Source: Tribonema minus (lineage: Eukaryota > Sar > Xanthophyceae > Tribonematales > Tribonemataceae). From it: a stretch of DNA of 64,000 nt. This document shows, piece by piece, positions 39,488-49,282 of this stretch. The stretch is from contig JAFCMP010000021.1 in assembly GCA_017506865.1 (NCBI GenBank), forward strand, positions 310,001 to 374,000, written 5' to 3'. Made by a program: the position numbers and the translations under genes. The notes beneath the pieces are model-generated. The model saw only the letters and a list, made by a program, of their open reading frames with translations. It did not search any database and was not told the DNA's origin. Position 1 is the first letter of the stretch, and each line of letters starts with the position of its first letter.

Positions 39488-40545
39488 ATGAGTACAAATA
39501 ATCACATTGAGTTTCTCGCCGGGTACTTGAACGAAACGAAGGACTCTCAGGGTGTGCTCGACTTCATTCGCGAAAAGTGGCCAAAGTCAATGTCGACATA
39601 CCTCTCGTGCATTCGCAACGCGTGGATGCAGCTGGAGCAGCACTGTGATGAATACGCTCCGGCGTACGCGGCTGCAGTGAGCAAACTGAACACGCAGATC
39701 ACCGAGACGTCACGTGGAAAAGCCCGAACCTCATTGTCCGCCGCAAAGTCGGCCCTATCGAGTTGCCACTGAAAGAAAAGTTGAAGGTTCAAAAATCCAT
39801 CACGTGGAACAGTTATTCGGGGGTGGCGACTGTCGACGAGTCTATCGCCAACCTTCCTCTTCTGCCGGAATACGTCAAGAAGCTCGCAATGTCAAGAAAC
39901 GAGCGGGACGTGCTCGCCAAGAAAGCCACAAAAGCGTTGGAGAAGAAGAGCGTAAACAGCATGCAGATCAATGCGGCATCCCTCATAGATGAGTGCGTCA
40001 GCATCTCAGGCAATCCCAAATCTAACCCCTTCGATTTGGCATGCGCGATCGGGCTCGTATCCGGTAGACGGATGATCGAGATCTTCAAAACCGCCGAGTT
40101 CGAGCTGCTGGACAGAGACGACCGCACACTGCTCTTTGCGGGTCAGGCGAAGAAGTCTTTCCCGTGCGACGCAGATGCGTACAGGATACCTACTCTCGCA
40201 AAGAGCAGTGCCATCGTAGCAGGGCTCAGGAGACTGCGCGACCGCAAGTGTGCAGACGACATGGACAACAAACAAGTGAACCTGAAGTGGTCTAACTCTG
40301 CAAACACGGCGGCTAGGCGATTGCTCGGCGACGGTCACCATTTTCACGACCTCAGGGCGATTTATGCTGTCATCTCCTTCAACGCCACCTTACCACACAG
40401 CTTCTCCCTCAACGCCTTCGTGGCGAAGGTACTCGGACATGCAGGGCTAAATAATTCTCTGAACTATACCAGTATTCACGTCAACAACATTCGGCCCCGG
40501 CACAAGTTCCAATGGAAGTACCTGACTGCCACTGAGGCTAAGTAG
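39488..40545 (+). CDS. Tyrosine recombinase resembling telomere resolvase (protelomerase), frameshifted
   Basis: The N-terminal part (ATG 39488) and the catalytic part (frame open to 40545) lie in two frames that meet at about 39690-39720; the second frame reads DVTWKSPNLIVRRKVGPIEL before its first listed start. Catalytic-domain signatures, numbered from 39763: Arg102 in GLVSGRRMIEI, Lys130/131, HDLRAIYA (Arg198), LGHAGLNNSLNY (His226, Tyr235). The R-K-R-H-Y set is complete. The phrases RAIYA.ISF and ILGH-like...LNYTSIHV are closer to protelomerases than to phage integrases. Such enzymes resolve replicated hairpin telomeres; a conventional integrase is the alternative. Its stop overlaps the convergent gene by 8 bp. 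Confidence 0.7.
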
Positions 40546-41086
40546 GACAGATTAACCTGGCCCACCACGGCTTGACTGGCAGCGAAATGACGTCAAAGGC
40601 GAGTAGCCCGATGGCTGCGTGTAGCAGAGGTAGAAGCAGGTCACACTCCGCAGCGGGCAAGAACATTTGAATGATCACCGTGAGCAGGCACTCGATGAAC
40701 GGCACTATGCTACGCTTCGTAATTTCAACTACCGCTTTGCGTTTCTGCTGTAGCGAGTTCATGAGCGCTGCCAGTTTGTGGACGGCTTCCATGAGTGCCC
40801 CGACATCGCTGAGCGTGATCTTTCCGTCGATGAACACTTCTGTCATGCACGCAGATATGACACTCTTGATGCCGGCTCGCACTTCTTGCTGCTGTAGGAG
40901 ATCGTGCACTGCTTCCAGGTCGCCGCCTGCTGTAGACAGCTTGTCGAATGCTGGCGCGCATTGCGGCAGAAACACCAGAGGCTTTTGAGATTCGGGAGTG
41001 ACGCTGTTGAAGGCGTCATTCGAGACCTCATACGCGATACGTTTCAGGCTTCTAATATAGGACTGCATACTGTTGAAAGCCAGCAC
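40538..41086 (-). CDS. Hypothetical protein with hydrophobic C-terminus
   Basis: 182 residues, mostly helical (LEAVHDLLQQQEVRAGIKSVI; LMEAVHKLAALMNSLQQKRK). Hydrophobic segments near the end (FIECLLTVIIQMFLP, LLPLLHAAIGLLAF) suggest membrane association. Family unknown. Starts at 41086 or 41068 are possible. Convergent with the recombinase gene. Confidence 0.5.
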   Translation of the reverse strand: MLAFNSMQSYIRSLKRIAYEVSNDAFNSVTPESQKPLVFLPQCAPAFDKLSTAGGDLEAVHDLLQQQEVRAGIKSVISACMTEVFIDGKITLSDVGALMEAVHKLAALMNSLQQKRKAVVEITKRSIVPFIECLLTVIIQMFLPAAECDLLLPLLHAAIGLLAFDVISLPVKPWWARLICPT

Positions 41087-41115
41087 ATATTATAAGAATC
41101 AACATCTAAACACAT

Positions 41116-41409
41116 ATGACTCTGATATGCAATAGTATCAAAATCAAGGGGAGGCCACCCCCGCCAACGGAGGTGCATGTGCCGAAGCCGGGTGTCCGCA
41201 AAATAGGTACATGTATGTATATTAGGTGTGACTTGTGCGGTAGACGTGTGTACATAGCAGCTGCTACTAGGTGCAGGTGCGGGCTGACGTTGTGTCAGAA
41301 GCACCGCCGTGTCTCGCAGCACTCTTGCAGCTATGATTACAGGGCTGAAGCGTATGCCAGCGCGATTGAAGAACGAATGCCCATATTTCACAAGGTGGTG
41401 CGGCTGTAA
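41116..41409 (+). CDS. AN1-type zinc-finger protein
   Basis: 97 residues. The spacing C38-x2-C41-x11-C53-x-C55-x4-C60-x2-H63-x5-H69-x-C71 is the AN1 finger exactly, ending CSYDY as in stress-associated A20/AN1 proteins. AN1 fingers bind ubiquitin or proteasome partners in stress and innate responses. A viral copy may redirect host protein turnover (inferred). No A20 finger is present. Confidence 0.82.
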   Translation: MTLICNSIKIKGRPPPPTEVHVPKPGVRKIGTCMYIRCDLCGRRVYIAAATRCRCGLTLCQKHRRVSQHSCSYDYRAEAYASAIEERMPIFHKVVRL

Positions 41410-41874
41410 ACAATCATCACCAGCGCATCCCGCCGAGCCTCCTCACGCGTGCAGCTCTCCACCTCTGTCTGCTCGCGTACAGCGCAATGATCACTGCTGC
41501 TGCCTCCACCCTTTGAAATTTGAGTACGCACGCTGCCGATTCTCGGCCACATCGGGTGCTCTCGGCGCACCGCGCCAGAACTGCGACGACGCACGCTATC
41601 ACCGTCGCCATGGTCCACGCCCTCTCGACATCGCCAGCGTTCTCCATTCCTTGCATGCGCGTTCACAAACTAAGCTACTACTCGCATCTTACACGAAGTC
41701 GGCCTGGTGAGTCTTGCTGTACGCAACAATACCGGAGTTATGCCACTACGTATATCGAGTTGCGCGCACAAATCCGAGGGGTCATCGGCGTTTTTGCAGA
41801 TTTAGGAGAGCAACTGGTGAACCGGCCATCACACTAGACCACTCCCCGTCGCCCACCACCCAGCTGATCCTAGC
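41410..41874. other. No coding gene seen; possible 5' UTR intron
   Basis: Frames here lack domains. A GTGAGT donor at 41707 and a TTTTTGCAG acceptor ending at 41799 would define a 93 bp intron in the leader of the following gene; evidence is only the splice-site match. Confidence 0.3.
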
Positions 41875-43111
41875 ATGGAGGTGGCCCAGCCGGCCGATGA
41901 CCGAGTATGCTGCTACTGCTTTCGCGGGGAAGATTATGATCAGTCGCTCATGAAGGGCAAGCCTCTGAATCTGGACAAGTGGATTAAAATTTTTGATGAC
42001 GGCAGCTGCTGGTCGCACACGATATGCTCCATGTGGTTCGCTGCCTACGGCGACGTCGGGAAAGAGCAGAGCAGGTCGTGCTGCTTCTGCGGCGGCAACG
42101 TGAACCTGGTGCAGTGCACTGCGATACCGTGCGAGCACGCGATGCACCCGTGGTGTGCTGCCACCAGAGTATCAGGGGCAGCGGAAATATCCGTCACGAG
42201 CGGCACCGTAGTACACCAGGTGTACTGCAAGGACCACAGTCACTACCACAATATGGGGATGGGCTGCTCGCCGGATGCTATCGTCAGGGCCATCATCGAC
42301 TCTGCTTCTTTCACAGGTGGGTCTTGATGTTCGAGCTGCATTATCTGTCTGCTGCCGTTTCAAAATCTAATCGCTCCCCCTCTGCATATCTCTCGCAGTC
42401 GGACTCAGCAGCACCCAGATTCTTCACCACCGGCTCGCCTGTATCGGCAGCACCGTCCTCGCGCCCGGTTCTCCGCTCATGTTCAAGTGCATGAGGGACT
42501 GCATGGCTTTCAGCAAGGAGCAGACAACCGAAGCCGTCGGCCATGCCCAGTTTGCCGAACACAGCACAATGTTCCAGGTTTACCAGAAACGATTGGAGTG
42601 GCTACATGCGTGCTCCGGGCGGTTCTCTCACACTCCTGCTGCGCTTACGGAGAAGGGGGTCCCGATGACCTGCATCGACGTCCAGCAGAACCCGACAGCA
42701 GTGGTATACATGAACGCCCCGATCAAGACGGATGGCAGTACTTTTGCTGTGGACAGGCTTTCCTCAGTGGCGGTCGCCTCGCCTGTCTCCTCGCAGCCGC
42801 CTTTCGTGCATCCAGATGCCCCCTGTTCTCCACCTCTGTCCCCTTTCGGCGCTCCGCTTTCTGTGTCGCCACCGACTTCCAGGACGCTGAATGCCAGCAA
42901 CATTTCGGCGGTGGCCGACGGTGCCGCGCTGCCTGCTGCCACAGAAGAAGACAAGGAGAACGCGATCGGCGCTGTCATGGGGGCAGAAGAACACAAGGAT
43001 TCTGATGACGATAACTTCGAGGCCTTCATTGATGATCTCGCGAGCGACGATACTCCCGCACCGCTCAGCGGTATCGGCGCAGAAGAGCAGCAGACTAGCG
43101 CTGTGAAGTGA
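41875..43111 (+). CDS. Extended PHD-finger protein, two exons
   Basis: Exon 1 (41875-42316) encodes an ePHD module: CCYCFRGEDYDQ, W..H.IC..W, CCFCGGNVNLVQC, CEHAMHPWCAA, YCKDH. Exon 2 (42399-43111) continues in frame after an 82 bp intron with a GTGGGT donor, CTAAT-type branch region, pyrimidine tract and CTCGCAG acceptor; the split codon becomes GTC. Without splicing, exon 1 stops at 42327. Exon 2 is helical at first, then a Ser/Pro-rich and acidic tail (EEDKENAIGAVMGAEEHKDSDDDNFE). ePHD fingers read histone tails or nucleosomal DNA. 384 residues in total. Confidence 0.7.
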
Positions 43112-43328
43112 CGACGTGGTCGTACCATATCGGGCTGCACCATCGCAGAGTCATTCTGTGCGGACCACGCCGACATGTCCCTTGGCGACTGTCAAGAGCT
43201 ACCGACCCTGGATGCGTGCGACGACCACAGCGACACACGAGCGATGGTGTACGGCCTGCAGGGTGCATTGTTTGCGATGCGCAAGAGCTGTAAATATATA
43301 TGTTGACCTCTGTCGATATGACACGATC

Positions 43329-43980
43329 ATGTCTTTTGCTGACCCTCATGCCCTACTGCTGAAGCACTTGCCCGTGTACTTTGCTGATTGCGATGAGACT
43401 GAAGTGCCCGTCAGTCTGATTTCGTGCGCTTCGGCCATCAGAATGAGGATGATACGGTGAGTGGCGTGTGCCTGCTGCTGAATGAGGGAGGTGCTCTACT
43501 TCACTACTTCTTGTTCTTCATGCGCGACGACGGTATGCGTGTATGCGGCATCATGGGTATAGGTGGCCATGCCTACGATCTAGAACAGATAGTGGTCGAG
43601 GTCAACAGAGATGCGCAGGTGAGGGCTGTTTTTTACATGCCACATTCAGCCAAATCGCACTTTTGTATTTCAGATAGTGGTGACCTGAACGAAATGTTGT
43701 ATGACGACGTGCACCCTCGTGTATTTGTATCGAGAGGCAAGCACGCGCTGTACCCTTCTCCTGGGACCATCCTCCGACACTTCGGATTCGCCAACGATCA
43801 CTGCCGAAAACCGGTTCAGCAGAAGTTCGGGCTGAGTGTGCTTGGTGACGATATCAAAAAGAGTGTGACTATAGGTCAAAGCTTTCAGGGTATAAGAGCA
43901 GACTGAATCCTGCCAATCTCAATGTCCCTGATGCCAGGCTCAAAGATGTACGCGACCGGATGCTATACAGGTTTAAGTAA
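43329..43980 (+). CDS. Vps62/DUF946-like protein with two frameshifts
   Basis: Three frames in series give one continuous protein: MSFADPHALLLKHLPVYFADCDETEVPVSL (from ATG 43329); then, after a shift near 43410, SDFVRFGHQNEDDTVSGVC...LHYFLFFMRDDG, GIGGHAYDLEQIVVEV, HPRVFVSRGKHALYPSPG; then, after a shift near 43885, LSGYKSRLNPANLNVPD...LYRFK to the TAA at 43978. The y.PV....DE...PVS start, GHAYDLE and RGKHALYPSPG phrases recall the plant DUF946 / yeast Vps62 family, whose function is poorly known. Attribution is by pattern only. It overlaps the next gene's 3' end. Confidence 0.45.
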
Positions 43981-44217
43981 TGTACGCCTCCTCCGTTTCC
44001 TGCACACTGCTGCGGGCGGGTCGCCTCTGTCGAAGTGAATCCTTCCAACTAGCGGCCGTGCGAAAGCTACCAGTTTGTTGATCATGTAAGCGCTCACGGG
44101 CTGTAGTAGCATCTTGTGACGTGATGTCGCGTTGACCTTCTTGACCTTCTTCCTATATGCGAGTGCGCTCCGTGGTGAGTTGAGTTGCCGTGGTGTGGGC
44201 GGTCTGACTTTTCTCAT
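43963..44217 (-). CDS. Small basic protein
   Basis: 84 residues, strongly basic (RSALAYRKKVKKVNATSRHK at the centre and RKRRRR near the end) with a short helix (VSAYMINKLVAFARPLVGRI). No family recognised; nucleic-acid binding is plausible. Its start overlaps the stop of the upstream minus-strand gene by 4 bp, suggesting the two are transcribed together. Confidence 0.45.
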   Translation of the reverse strand: MRKVRPPTPRQLNSPRSALAYRKKVKKVNATSRHKMLLQPVSAYMINKLVAFARPLVGRIHFDRGDPPAAVCRKRRRRTLLKPV

Positions 44218-44384
44218 TCCGGCTCTATCAAGAACCCGCAGATGATTCCTACAATGATACTCAACATAAATAAAAGAGCTCTTCCTGTCCAGTTATCTCT
44301 GCGTACGTTGCGGACTCTGGCGACAGTGACCATGAACGATGCCATGATCATTATCGCGGCCTCTGCTGTCTCAGAATACTTCAT
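44214..44384 (-). CDS. Small membrane protein
   Basis: 56 residues from the ATG at 44384 (MKYSETAEAAIMIMASF...), with two hydrophobic stretches (AAIMIMASFMVTVARV; LLFMLSIIVGIICGFLI). Longer starts up to 44480 would overlap the preceding gene. Function unknown. Confidence 0.45.
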   Translation of the reverse strand: MKYSETAEAAIMIMASFMVTVARVRNVRRDNWTGRALLFMLSIIVGIICGFLIEPE

Positions 44385-44397
44385 GCTCTCATACAAA

Positions 44398-45192
44398 TCA
44401 GCAATATTTTTTGAAGGCTTCCAGTGCATCCTGAATGTTGTTCGTCGCGTCGCGTACGCCGACCGTCTCGCGAATGTCAATTATCTCTGCCGCTCGCTCG
44501 CAGTGTAATGAAGATATGCATTTCGACTGTGGCAGTAGCCCCGGGTCTACGTACAAGTTAGAAACTTGAACGAGCCACTCTGGACCGATCGCTCGCACTT
44601 CCCTGAGGTACTCGGCCACGGCGGCTTTGCACTTGTGGACCTTCTGATCAGCTTCTTCCACGCAGGTCTGCACGTCCACAGATGCCCACCTCTCGAGTGC
44701 GCGTTCGGCGGCACCGAGTTCTACAGTGCATTTCCAAAGGCCCTCGCTCTCGTGGGAATGACGTGCACGTGTCACGTTCTCGCCCACGGTGATCTCCTCG
44801 CCATCTTTGACGGCATCGGAGAGAGTGATCACGATCGTGTCGTCGTCCTCAAAAGGCGACACGAGCATGGTGGCATTAGGGGAGCTGCTGAGCTTGTACA
44901 TGCGCGCTATCTGGCACTTTATGGTGTCGAATTCCTTGAGTCTGCTGTTGGCGCTCCGCTCTTCCTCCGCCTTGCCCTCGATCAGGCACCATCTGCTCGG
45001 ATCGTTTACGAGCTCATACGCGGCGACGTCTCTGACCTCTTTTGGGTAAACCACTGCAGAAGGGTCTTCGCGTACGACAGACCGCTCGATTAGGACGACC
45101 TCGCCCGCTGGCAGATGAGTTTTTGCCCATGCACCTTCTGAACTCACCCTGACGTTGCGGTGGCGAAGTGCGGCGCCGCATCTGTACATCAC
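44398..45192 (-). CDS. Divergent SET-domain (SMYD-like) protein
   Basis: 264 residues. The N-terminus HRNVRVSSEGAWAKTHLPAGEVVLIERSVV matches a SET opening (G..A...I..GEvvl.e). At about 120-160 SSSPNATMLVSPFEDDDTIVITLSDAVKDGEEITVGEN matches the SET core around PN and GEEIT. The strict NHSC motif is absent (ARMYKLSSSPN), so activity is uncertain. The C-terminal 100 residues are a helical extension. Divergent from 45277 with a TATA-like element between them. Confidence 0.5.
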   Translation of the reverse strand: MMYRCGAALRHRNVRVSSEGAWAKTHLPAGEVVLIERSVVREDPSAVVYPKEVRDVAAYELVNDPSRWCLIEGKAEEERSANSRLKEFDTIKCQIARMYKLSSSPNATMLVSPFEDDDTIVITLSDAVKDGEEITVGENVTRARHSHESEGLWKCTVELGAAERALERWASVDVQTCVEEADQKVHKCKAAVAEYLREVRAIGPEWLVQVSNLYVDPGLLPQSKCISSLHCERAAEIIDIRETVGVRDATNNIQDALEAFKKYC

Positions 45193-45276
45193 GAAGCGCG
45201 TCTAGTGAGAAGTGTATATAATACACGTGGAGCGACGACCACAATTTTTATGTCTTGAGTTTGATGATCAGTGAAG
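45193..45276. promoter_or_regulatory. Divergent promoter with TATA-like sequence
   Basis: The 84 bp spacer contains GTATATAATAC at about 45214-45224, an AT-rich core between two divergent start codons. Confidence 0.45.
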
Positions 45277-46203
45277 ATGGCCGCTTCGCTGTGCCAAGAA
45301 AAATCCGTAAACTTGGTGTTGGAGTCTTGGAAGGGTATCGAGCAGCTGCTCGCACAGGACAGTCTCACCGGCTCCCAGTTCGAGACCATTTGCAGGTCCA
45401 CGGTGACGGTGGCGTGTGAGACAGTCATCGATGCAGATACGGGAGCGTTCGTCATCGTACACGACTTCGGCAAGCTGGTCCTCACGCTGAGCTCGTGTGA
45501 AAGCAAGGGTGATGACGCACCTTGGGAGTTGTGCGAGATGCTCGCCGCTCAGTATGGCGCGGCGTCGCTTTTCAAGTCGCGGCGCGGCGACAAGAGCCAC
45601 ATCAAAGCCCTGGCGAAGGCGATCCACCTAGTGATTCAGAGCAGAGTACCCAAGAGCCCGGTTGAGACGTGTGTGTGCAGGGTCTTGTCCGTCATGGAGC
45701 CGCTGTCACATGAGCATACGACTTGCACACTGGAAGCGCTCATCACCGGCACGTCGATGACTGAGATTCGTGACAAGAGCAGCCCCGGCAATGCCAACCA
45801 CCGGATCCTTCAGTTCTTTGATGAATCCAGAAGTGGAGTTCAACTCTCGGCTGAGGTTCGCAAGGTCGCAGTGGACGTTGCAACGGCGATGGAGTGCCCA
45901 CCTGAGCAAGTGTACGACAGGCTAGCGAAGAAACAGATGATGGGCGTATGGACCATAGTCGGCAGGCGCTTGCTGGGGTGCGCTGACACTGTGGTCATGT
46001 GGAGGTGTATCTTCGGTACTCTTACGGGCGGCCCGTGCTCCTTCGAGTTCTTGCTCGGAATCTACATGGTTCTCGTTTACTACTACGAGATACTGACTAG
46101 ACGGAAGGGCGATGAACTGCCTGCCGGACTAGCCAGAATCAAAGACTTTGCACAGCAGCAGCAGAAGCAGGGAAAAAGTGTCCCGCAAATATTCAAAGAG
46201 TAG
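45277..46203 (+). CDS. Hypothetical protein, 308 residues
   Basis: Starts at ATG 45277 (MAASLCQEKSVNLVLES...). Mostly helical, with a hydrophobic stretch near the end (FEFLLGIYMVLVYYYEIL) and a Gln/Lys-rich tail. No family recognised. GATTCG motifs follow its stop. Confidence 0.5.
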   Translation: MAASLCQEKSVNLVLESWKGIEQLLAQDSLTGSQFETICRSTVTVACETVIDADTGAFVIVHDFGKLVLTLSSCESKGDDAPWELCEMLAAQYGAASLFKSRRGDKSHIKALAKAIHLVIQSRVPKSPVETCVCRVLSVMEPLSHEHTTCTLEALITGTSMTEIRDKSSPGNANHRILQFFDESRSGVQLSAEVRKVAVDVATAMECPPEQVYDRLAKKQMMGVWTIVGRRLLGCADTVVMWRCIFGTLTGGPCSFEFLLGIYMVLVYYYEILTRRKGDELPAGLARIKDFAQQQQKQGKSVPQIFKE

Positions 46204-46356
46204 GAGTTAGATTCGAGGGATTCGCAATTCGGAGTGATCTACGTACGTGAATCTGCCGATGTAAAGATATATGAGATGGATATATGGATATATGGGTTTT
46301 CCCGCCGAATCAGATTCGTGTATGATCATTATAAAGCACAGGCACAGCTGCGACCT
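46204..46356. promoter_or_regulatory. Spacer with GATTCG motifs
   Basis: GATTCGAGGGATTCGCAATTCGG lies just after the stop at 46203, and AGATTCG recurs near 46311. AT-rich sequence (ATATATGGATATATGG) follows. It probably contains the promoter of the next gene. Confidence 0.4.
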
Positions 46357-46956
46357 ATGGACGGTGAAGCAGGTGCTAGGGGGGCGATCCAGTCCTGTGC
46401 GCACAAGGTCGAGCAGACGTACAGAAGGATGGAGCTCTCAGAGACGTCTGCCACAGTTCAGGAGTACAGGAAGTCGCTGGGGTTTATAAAGTGCGCTATC
46501 ATCAATTACGTCGACCCTCAATGTGTGGAGCAGATGATGCCAGCGACGAGCACAGAAGGCGTGAGGCCCGTAGCCGTGGTGAACCGGACTGCATGGGTGC
46601 AGGACACTTGTGAGGAGGGATCTGTCGTGTGCAACCGCGCCATCATCGCCATCATGCAGCTGACTCAGGCACACATCGCCGTGTCAGAAGGTGGAGAGCA
46701 GGACATGATGGAAGAGGTGGCAACTTTCGTCAGCGACCTCATATCTAGTCCGCCGCAGTCTATAGAGCAAGTGACGAATATGTGTAGGTGGGAGGGGTTG
46801 GCGTACCGATACTATGATAGAACAAAGGAAGGGAATAAAGAGGGACTGGTTCCCCGCTACCCGGAGTCGTTGAGTATCGGCGATGCTGACCGCTTACGGT
46901 TCATGCTGGCGGTACGCATGCTCGACAGGCACAACATCATTCGAGCCTTATCCTGA
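46357..46956 (+). CDS. Hypothetical helical protein
   Basis: 199 residues from ATG 46357 (MDGEAGARGAIQSCAHKVEQ...); upstream in-frame codons pass through the GATTCG spacer. Helical, no membrane segment, no recognised motif. Confidence 0.45.
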   Translation: MDGEAGARGAIQSCAHKVEQTYRRMELSETSATVQEYRKSLGFIKCAIINYVDPQCVEQMMPATSTEGVRPVAVVNRTAWVQDTCEEGSVVCNRAIIAIMQLTQAHIAVSEGGEQDMMEEVATFVSDLISSPPQSIEQVTNMCRWEGLAYRYYDRTKEGNKEGLVPRYPESLSIGDADRLRFMLAVRMLDRHNIIRALS

Positions 46957-46991
46957 TCATGATATCACAAAGCACATGTCGTAAAAAAAAA

Positions 46992-47648
46992 ATGTTCACT
47001 ACTCGGGAAACACTCATGCGCACGGCTTCGATCATTTGCAGTGCTGTCCTGCTTGCTGTCATCGCCTTTGCCGTGTACATGGTCATGTTCAAGCCGAAGG
47101 TGGCCAGCAGCAATGCGGCTTCACGCAGCGCTACTCTGAAGAGCGTGACGGTCACAGAATTTGTACCATCAAAACCTGCTGTGCTGGAGCGCTTCTCTGA
47201 GCAGCCCGTAGGTACGCCTGTGGTGGACCAAGGCGGGTTCGGTACAGTCCCATGGGGCAGCGCCAGTCAGTTCGAAGACAAGACAGCAAAGTGGATATGG
47301 ACATCGCCTAACGCCAGGTTCAGTGCCCCTGTCGGATCGTACAATTTTGCAGCGCAGTTAAAGATAATGTCGGTCACACCCGTAACCGCGATGCTGCACA
47401 TACTCGTAGATAACGACGCCGATATTTATTTGAACGGAGAGAAGGTCGGCAGCGCCTCGCTTGGTTTCTCGGCCCGAGACTACTCGCGTATACCTCTCAC
47501 GCTGGTCTGGGGCGTGAATGATATAGTTCTCAGGTGCACGAACACCGGCGTCGGCCCAGCCGGTGTGTGCGCTTCTCTGATTGACGACGTGTCCAAGACG
47601 CCTCTGCTTAAGACTGAGGGTTCTCGCTGGGTATACAATAAGGTCTAG
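46992..47648 (+). CDS. Membrane-anchored beta-sandwich (lectin-like) protein
   Basis: 218 residues. One N-terminal membrane helix (ASIICSAVLLAVIAFAVYMVMF) precedes a Ser/Thr linker and a jelly-roll-like domain at about 85-218: TAKWIWTSPNA, DNDADIYLNGEKVGSAS, WGVNDIVLRCTNTGVGPAGVCASLIDD, SRWVY. The iylNGe.vg and W..G.N.i.lr..N.g phrases are typical of galactose-binding-like domains. A virion-envelope or cell-surface sugar-binding role is inferred. Confidence 0.6.
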   Translation: MFTTRETLMRTASIICSAVLLAVIAFAVYMVMFKPKVASSNAASRSATLKSVTVTEFVPSKPAVLERFSEQPVGTPVVDQGGFGTVPWGSASQFEDKTAKWIWTSPNARFSAPVGSYNFAAQLKIMSVTPVTAMLHILVDNDADIYLNGEKVGSASLGFSARDYSRIPLTLVWGVNDIVLRCTNTGVGPAGVCASLIDDVSKTPLLKTEGSRWVYNKV

Positions 47649-47717
47649 TGCGAGCTGTAGCGGCGCGGCGCGCACGAGCGCCACACCATTTTATGTATCG
47701 TACCTCTGAAACATGTG

Positions 47718-49282
47718 ATGTCGGCCGATGATCCAATATGCAATGCGGCCGACCTTTCCCAGCGCAAGGAACGAATGGGGGTGAATTGCGTCTCGATAGC
47801 ACATCAAAAAGCTGTGGAGAGAGTGTACACCACCGCCCTGCCGATTGCGACTCGCGCAAACACAGAGCTGAAGTGCTCATCTGCTGTACTGGCGTTGGCC
47901 GGCGCCTTGACGGCGCCGCCGAATGTGTTGCGCGCTAGTTTGAGTCATGTGATGAGTCTAGCAGAGCGCGACTGGGCGAGCCTCGTCAGCTGTGACATCA
48001 TGTACGCGTTCGCCGGTGCATTGCACGCCTGCACGAGTAGACCGTGTATGCTGACTCCCGTGTTGATCGCCATGCGAACGGCACTGGCCGGCTCGGATGG
48101 ATCAGCGCCGCTATGGACGCCAATCTACACGTGCTGCTCACGGACATCGTGCTGGATCGTCACCTGAGCGCGCACGATGTGGACACAGTGTTCACGATAC
48201 TCACAGCGTTCACACATAATCAGTCGTCCTGCACTCTCGACGTCTACCACCACATCGGCCTCAGCAGGGCTGTCGTGGGGCACTGTTCCTGCCGCGGACC
48301 ATTTCTGGCCCTGCTGGCTCAGATGCTCAGCCTCAACAGATGTTGCAGATATGTTTACAGGGACATGAACAGATCGCGGGCACTACTCAAAAGAGTAGTA
48401 GCCTGCTTCGCTGCAGGAGCCGCTGGTGACAGGTGCAGGTATTCTGCCGCCGCCACGTGTCTCGTGAAGGCCTGCGATAACGACATTGTGAGGTTTACGG
48501 AATCGTTGGGTGTCGCTGAAGTGGACACATTGTCTCGTGCGCTGGAGAAGCAGATGAAAAATGGCATAGAGGAAGAGAGGGAGTGCGCGGTGAAGGTGAT
48601 GAAGTCTCTGCTGGGGAGGAAGACGGTGTGCTTCACCGGGCAGGGCAAGGAGAGCAGGATGCCAGTTTTTACCACGATACAAAACTACGTCAAGACATGG
48701 GCGACAGAAGCCGGAGAGAGGTGCTTCAGAGCAGCACTTGAGGTGCTGCAGACCACGATCACCAAGCAGCTCGTCAGATCTTGTATACTTGTAGTGGACG
48801 TCATGGCGCAGTACCTGAGCTTGACGCATTCATTGGCCGTGGACACTTCAGTAGCGTTGTGTTACATACTGGAGAGGAGCAGTTCAGATCTCATGCTGGT
48901 GAGGCATGTGATAGAGACGATGGTGCAATTGAAACTTGCGTGCGGCACACCCGTCGGGATATTGACACCCAGAGTCACGGCGGCTCTGAGCGTGATAGAA
49001 CGCAGCAACCCCAAATTCAGACTGGTATGCTGCGGCCCGCGCCTGTATGTCGTGTGTGCACATGAGAGTGAGTGTGAGATCAGCGAGTGCGAGTGTTCAA
49101 TATGCTATGAAGCGATGAGGGGAGATGCGTGCACCACATGCTGCGGACACACGTTTCACATGAGGTGCCTCACCACATGGTTCTGTGTGAATGTGGTCAA
49201 ATCCTGTCCGATGTGCAGATCCGAGGGGACCAACGCCGCTGATGCGATCATGCGTCATGTCGAAGTCAATAGCAATTTTTGA
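47718..49282 (+). CDS. Helical-repeat protein with C-terminal RING-H2 finger, frameshifted
   Basis: The frame from ATG 47718 (MSADDPICNAADLSQRKER...) runs to 48167; the continuation from about 48100 in another frame (AMDANLHVLLTDIVLDRHL...) runs to 49282. One base shift near 48100 joins them into about 520 residues. The body is helical and HEAT/Armadillo-like in composition. The C-terminus is a RING-H2 finger: CSICYEAM....C..CCGHTFHMRCLTTWF.....CPMC. RING proteins act as E3 ubiquitin ligases. It may act with the AN1 protein in altering host protein turnover (inferred). Confidence 0.65.

Noticed and set aside
43619..43673. A 55 bp candidate intron with GTGAGG donor and TTTCAG acceptor
   Set aside because: Removing it creates an immediate stop, while reading through keeps a protein-like frame.
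44566..45093. 175-codon plus-strand frame opposite the SET-like gene
   Set aside because: It has no recognisable domain, and the minus-strand frame shows SET-like motifs.
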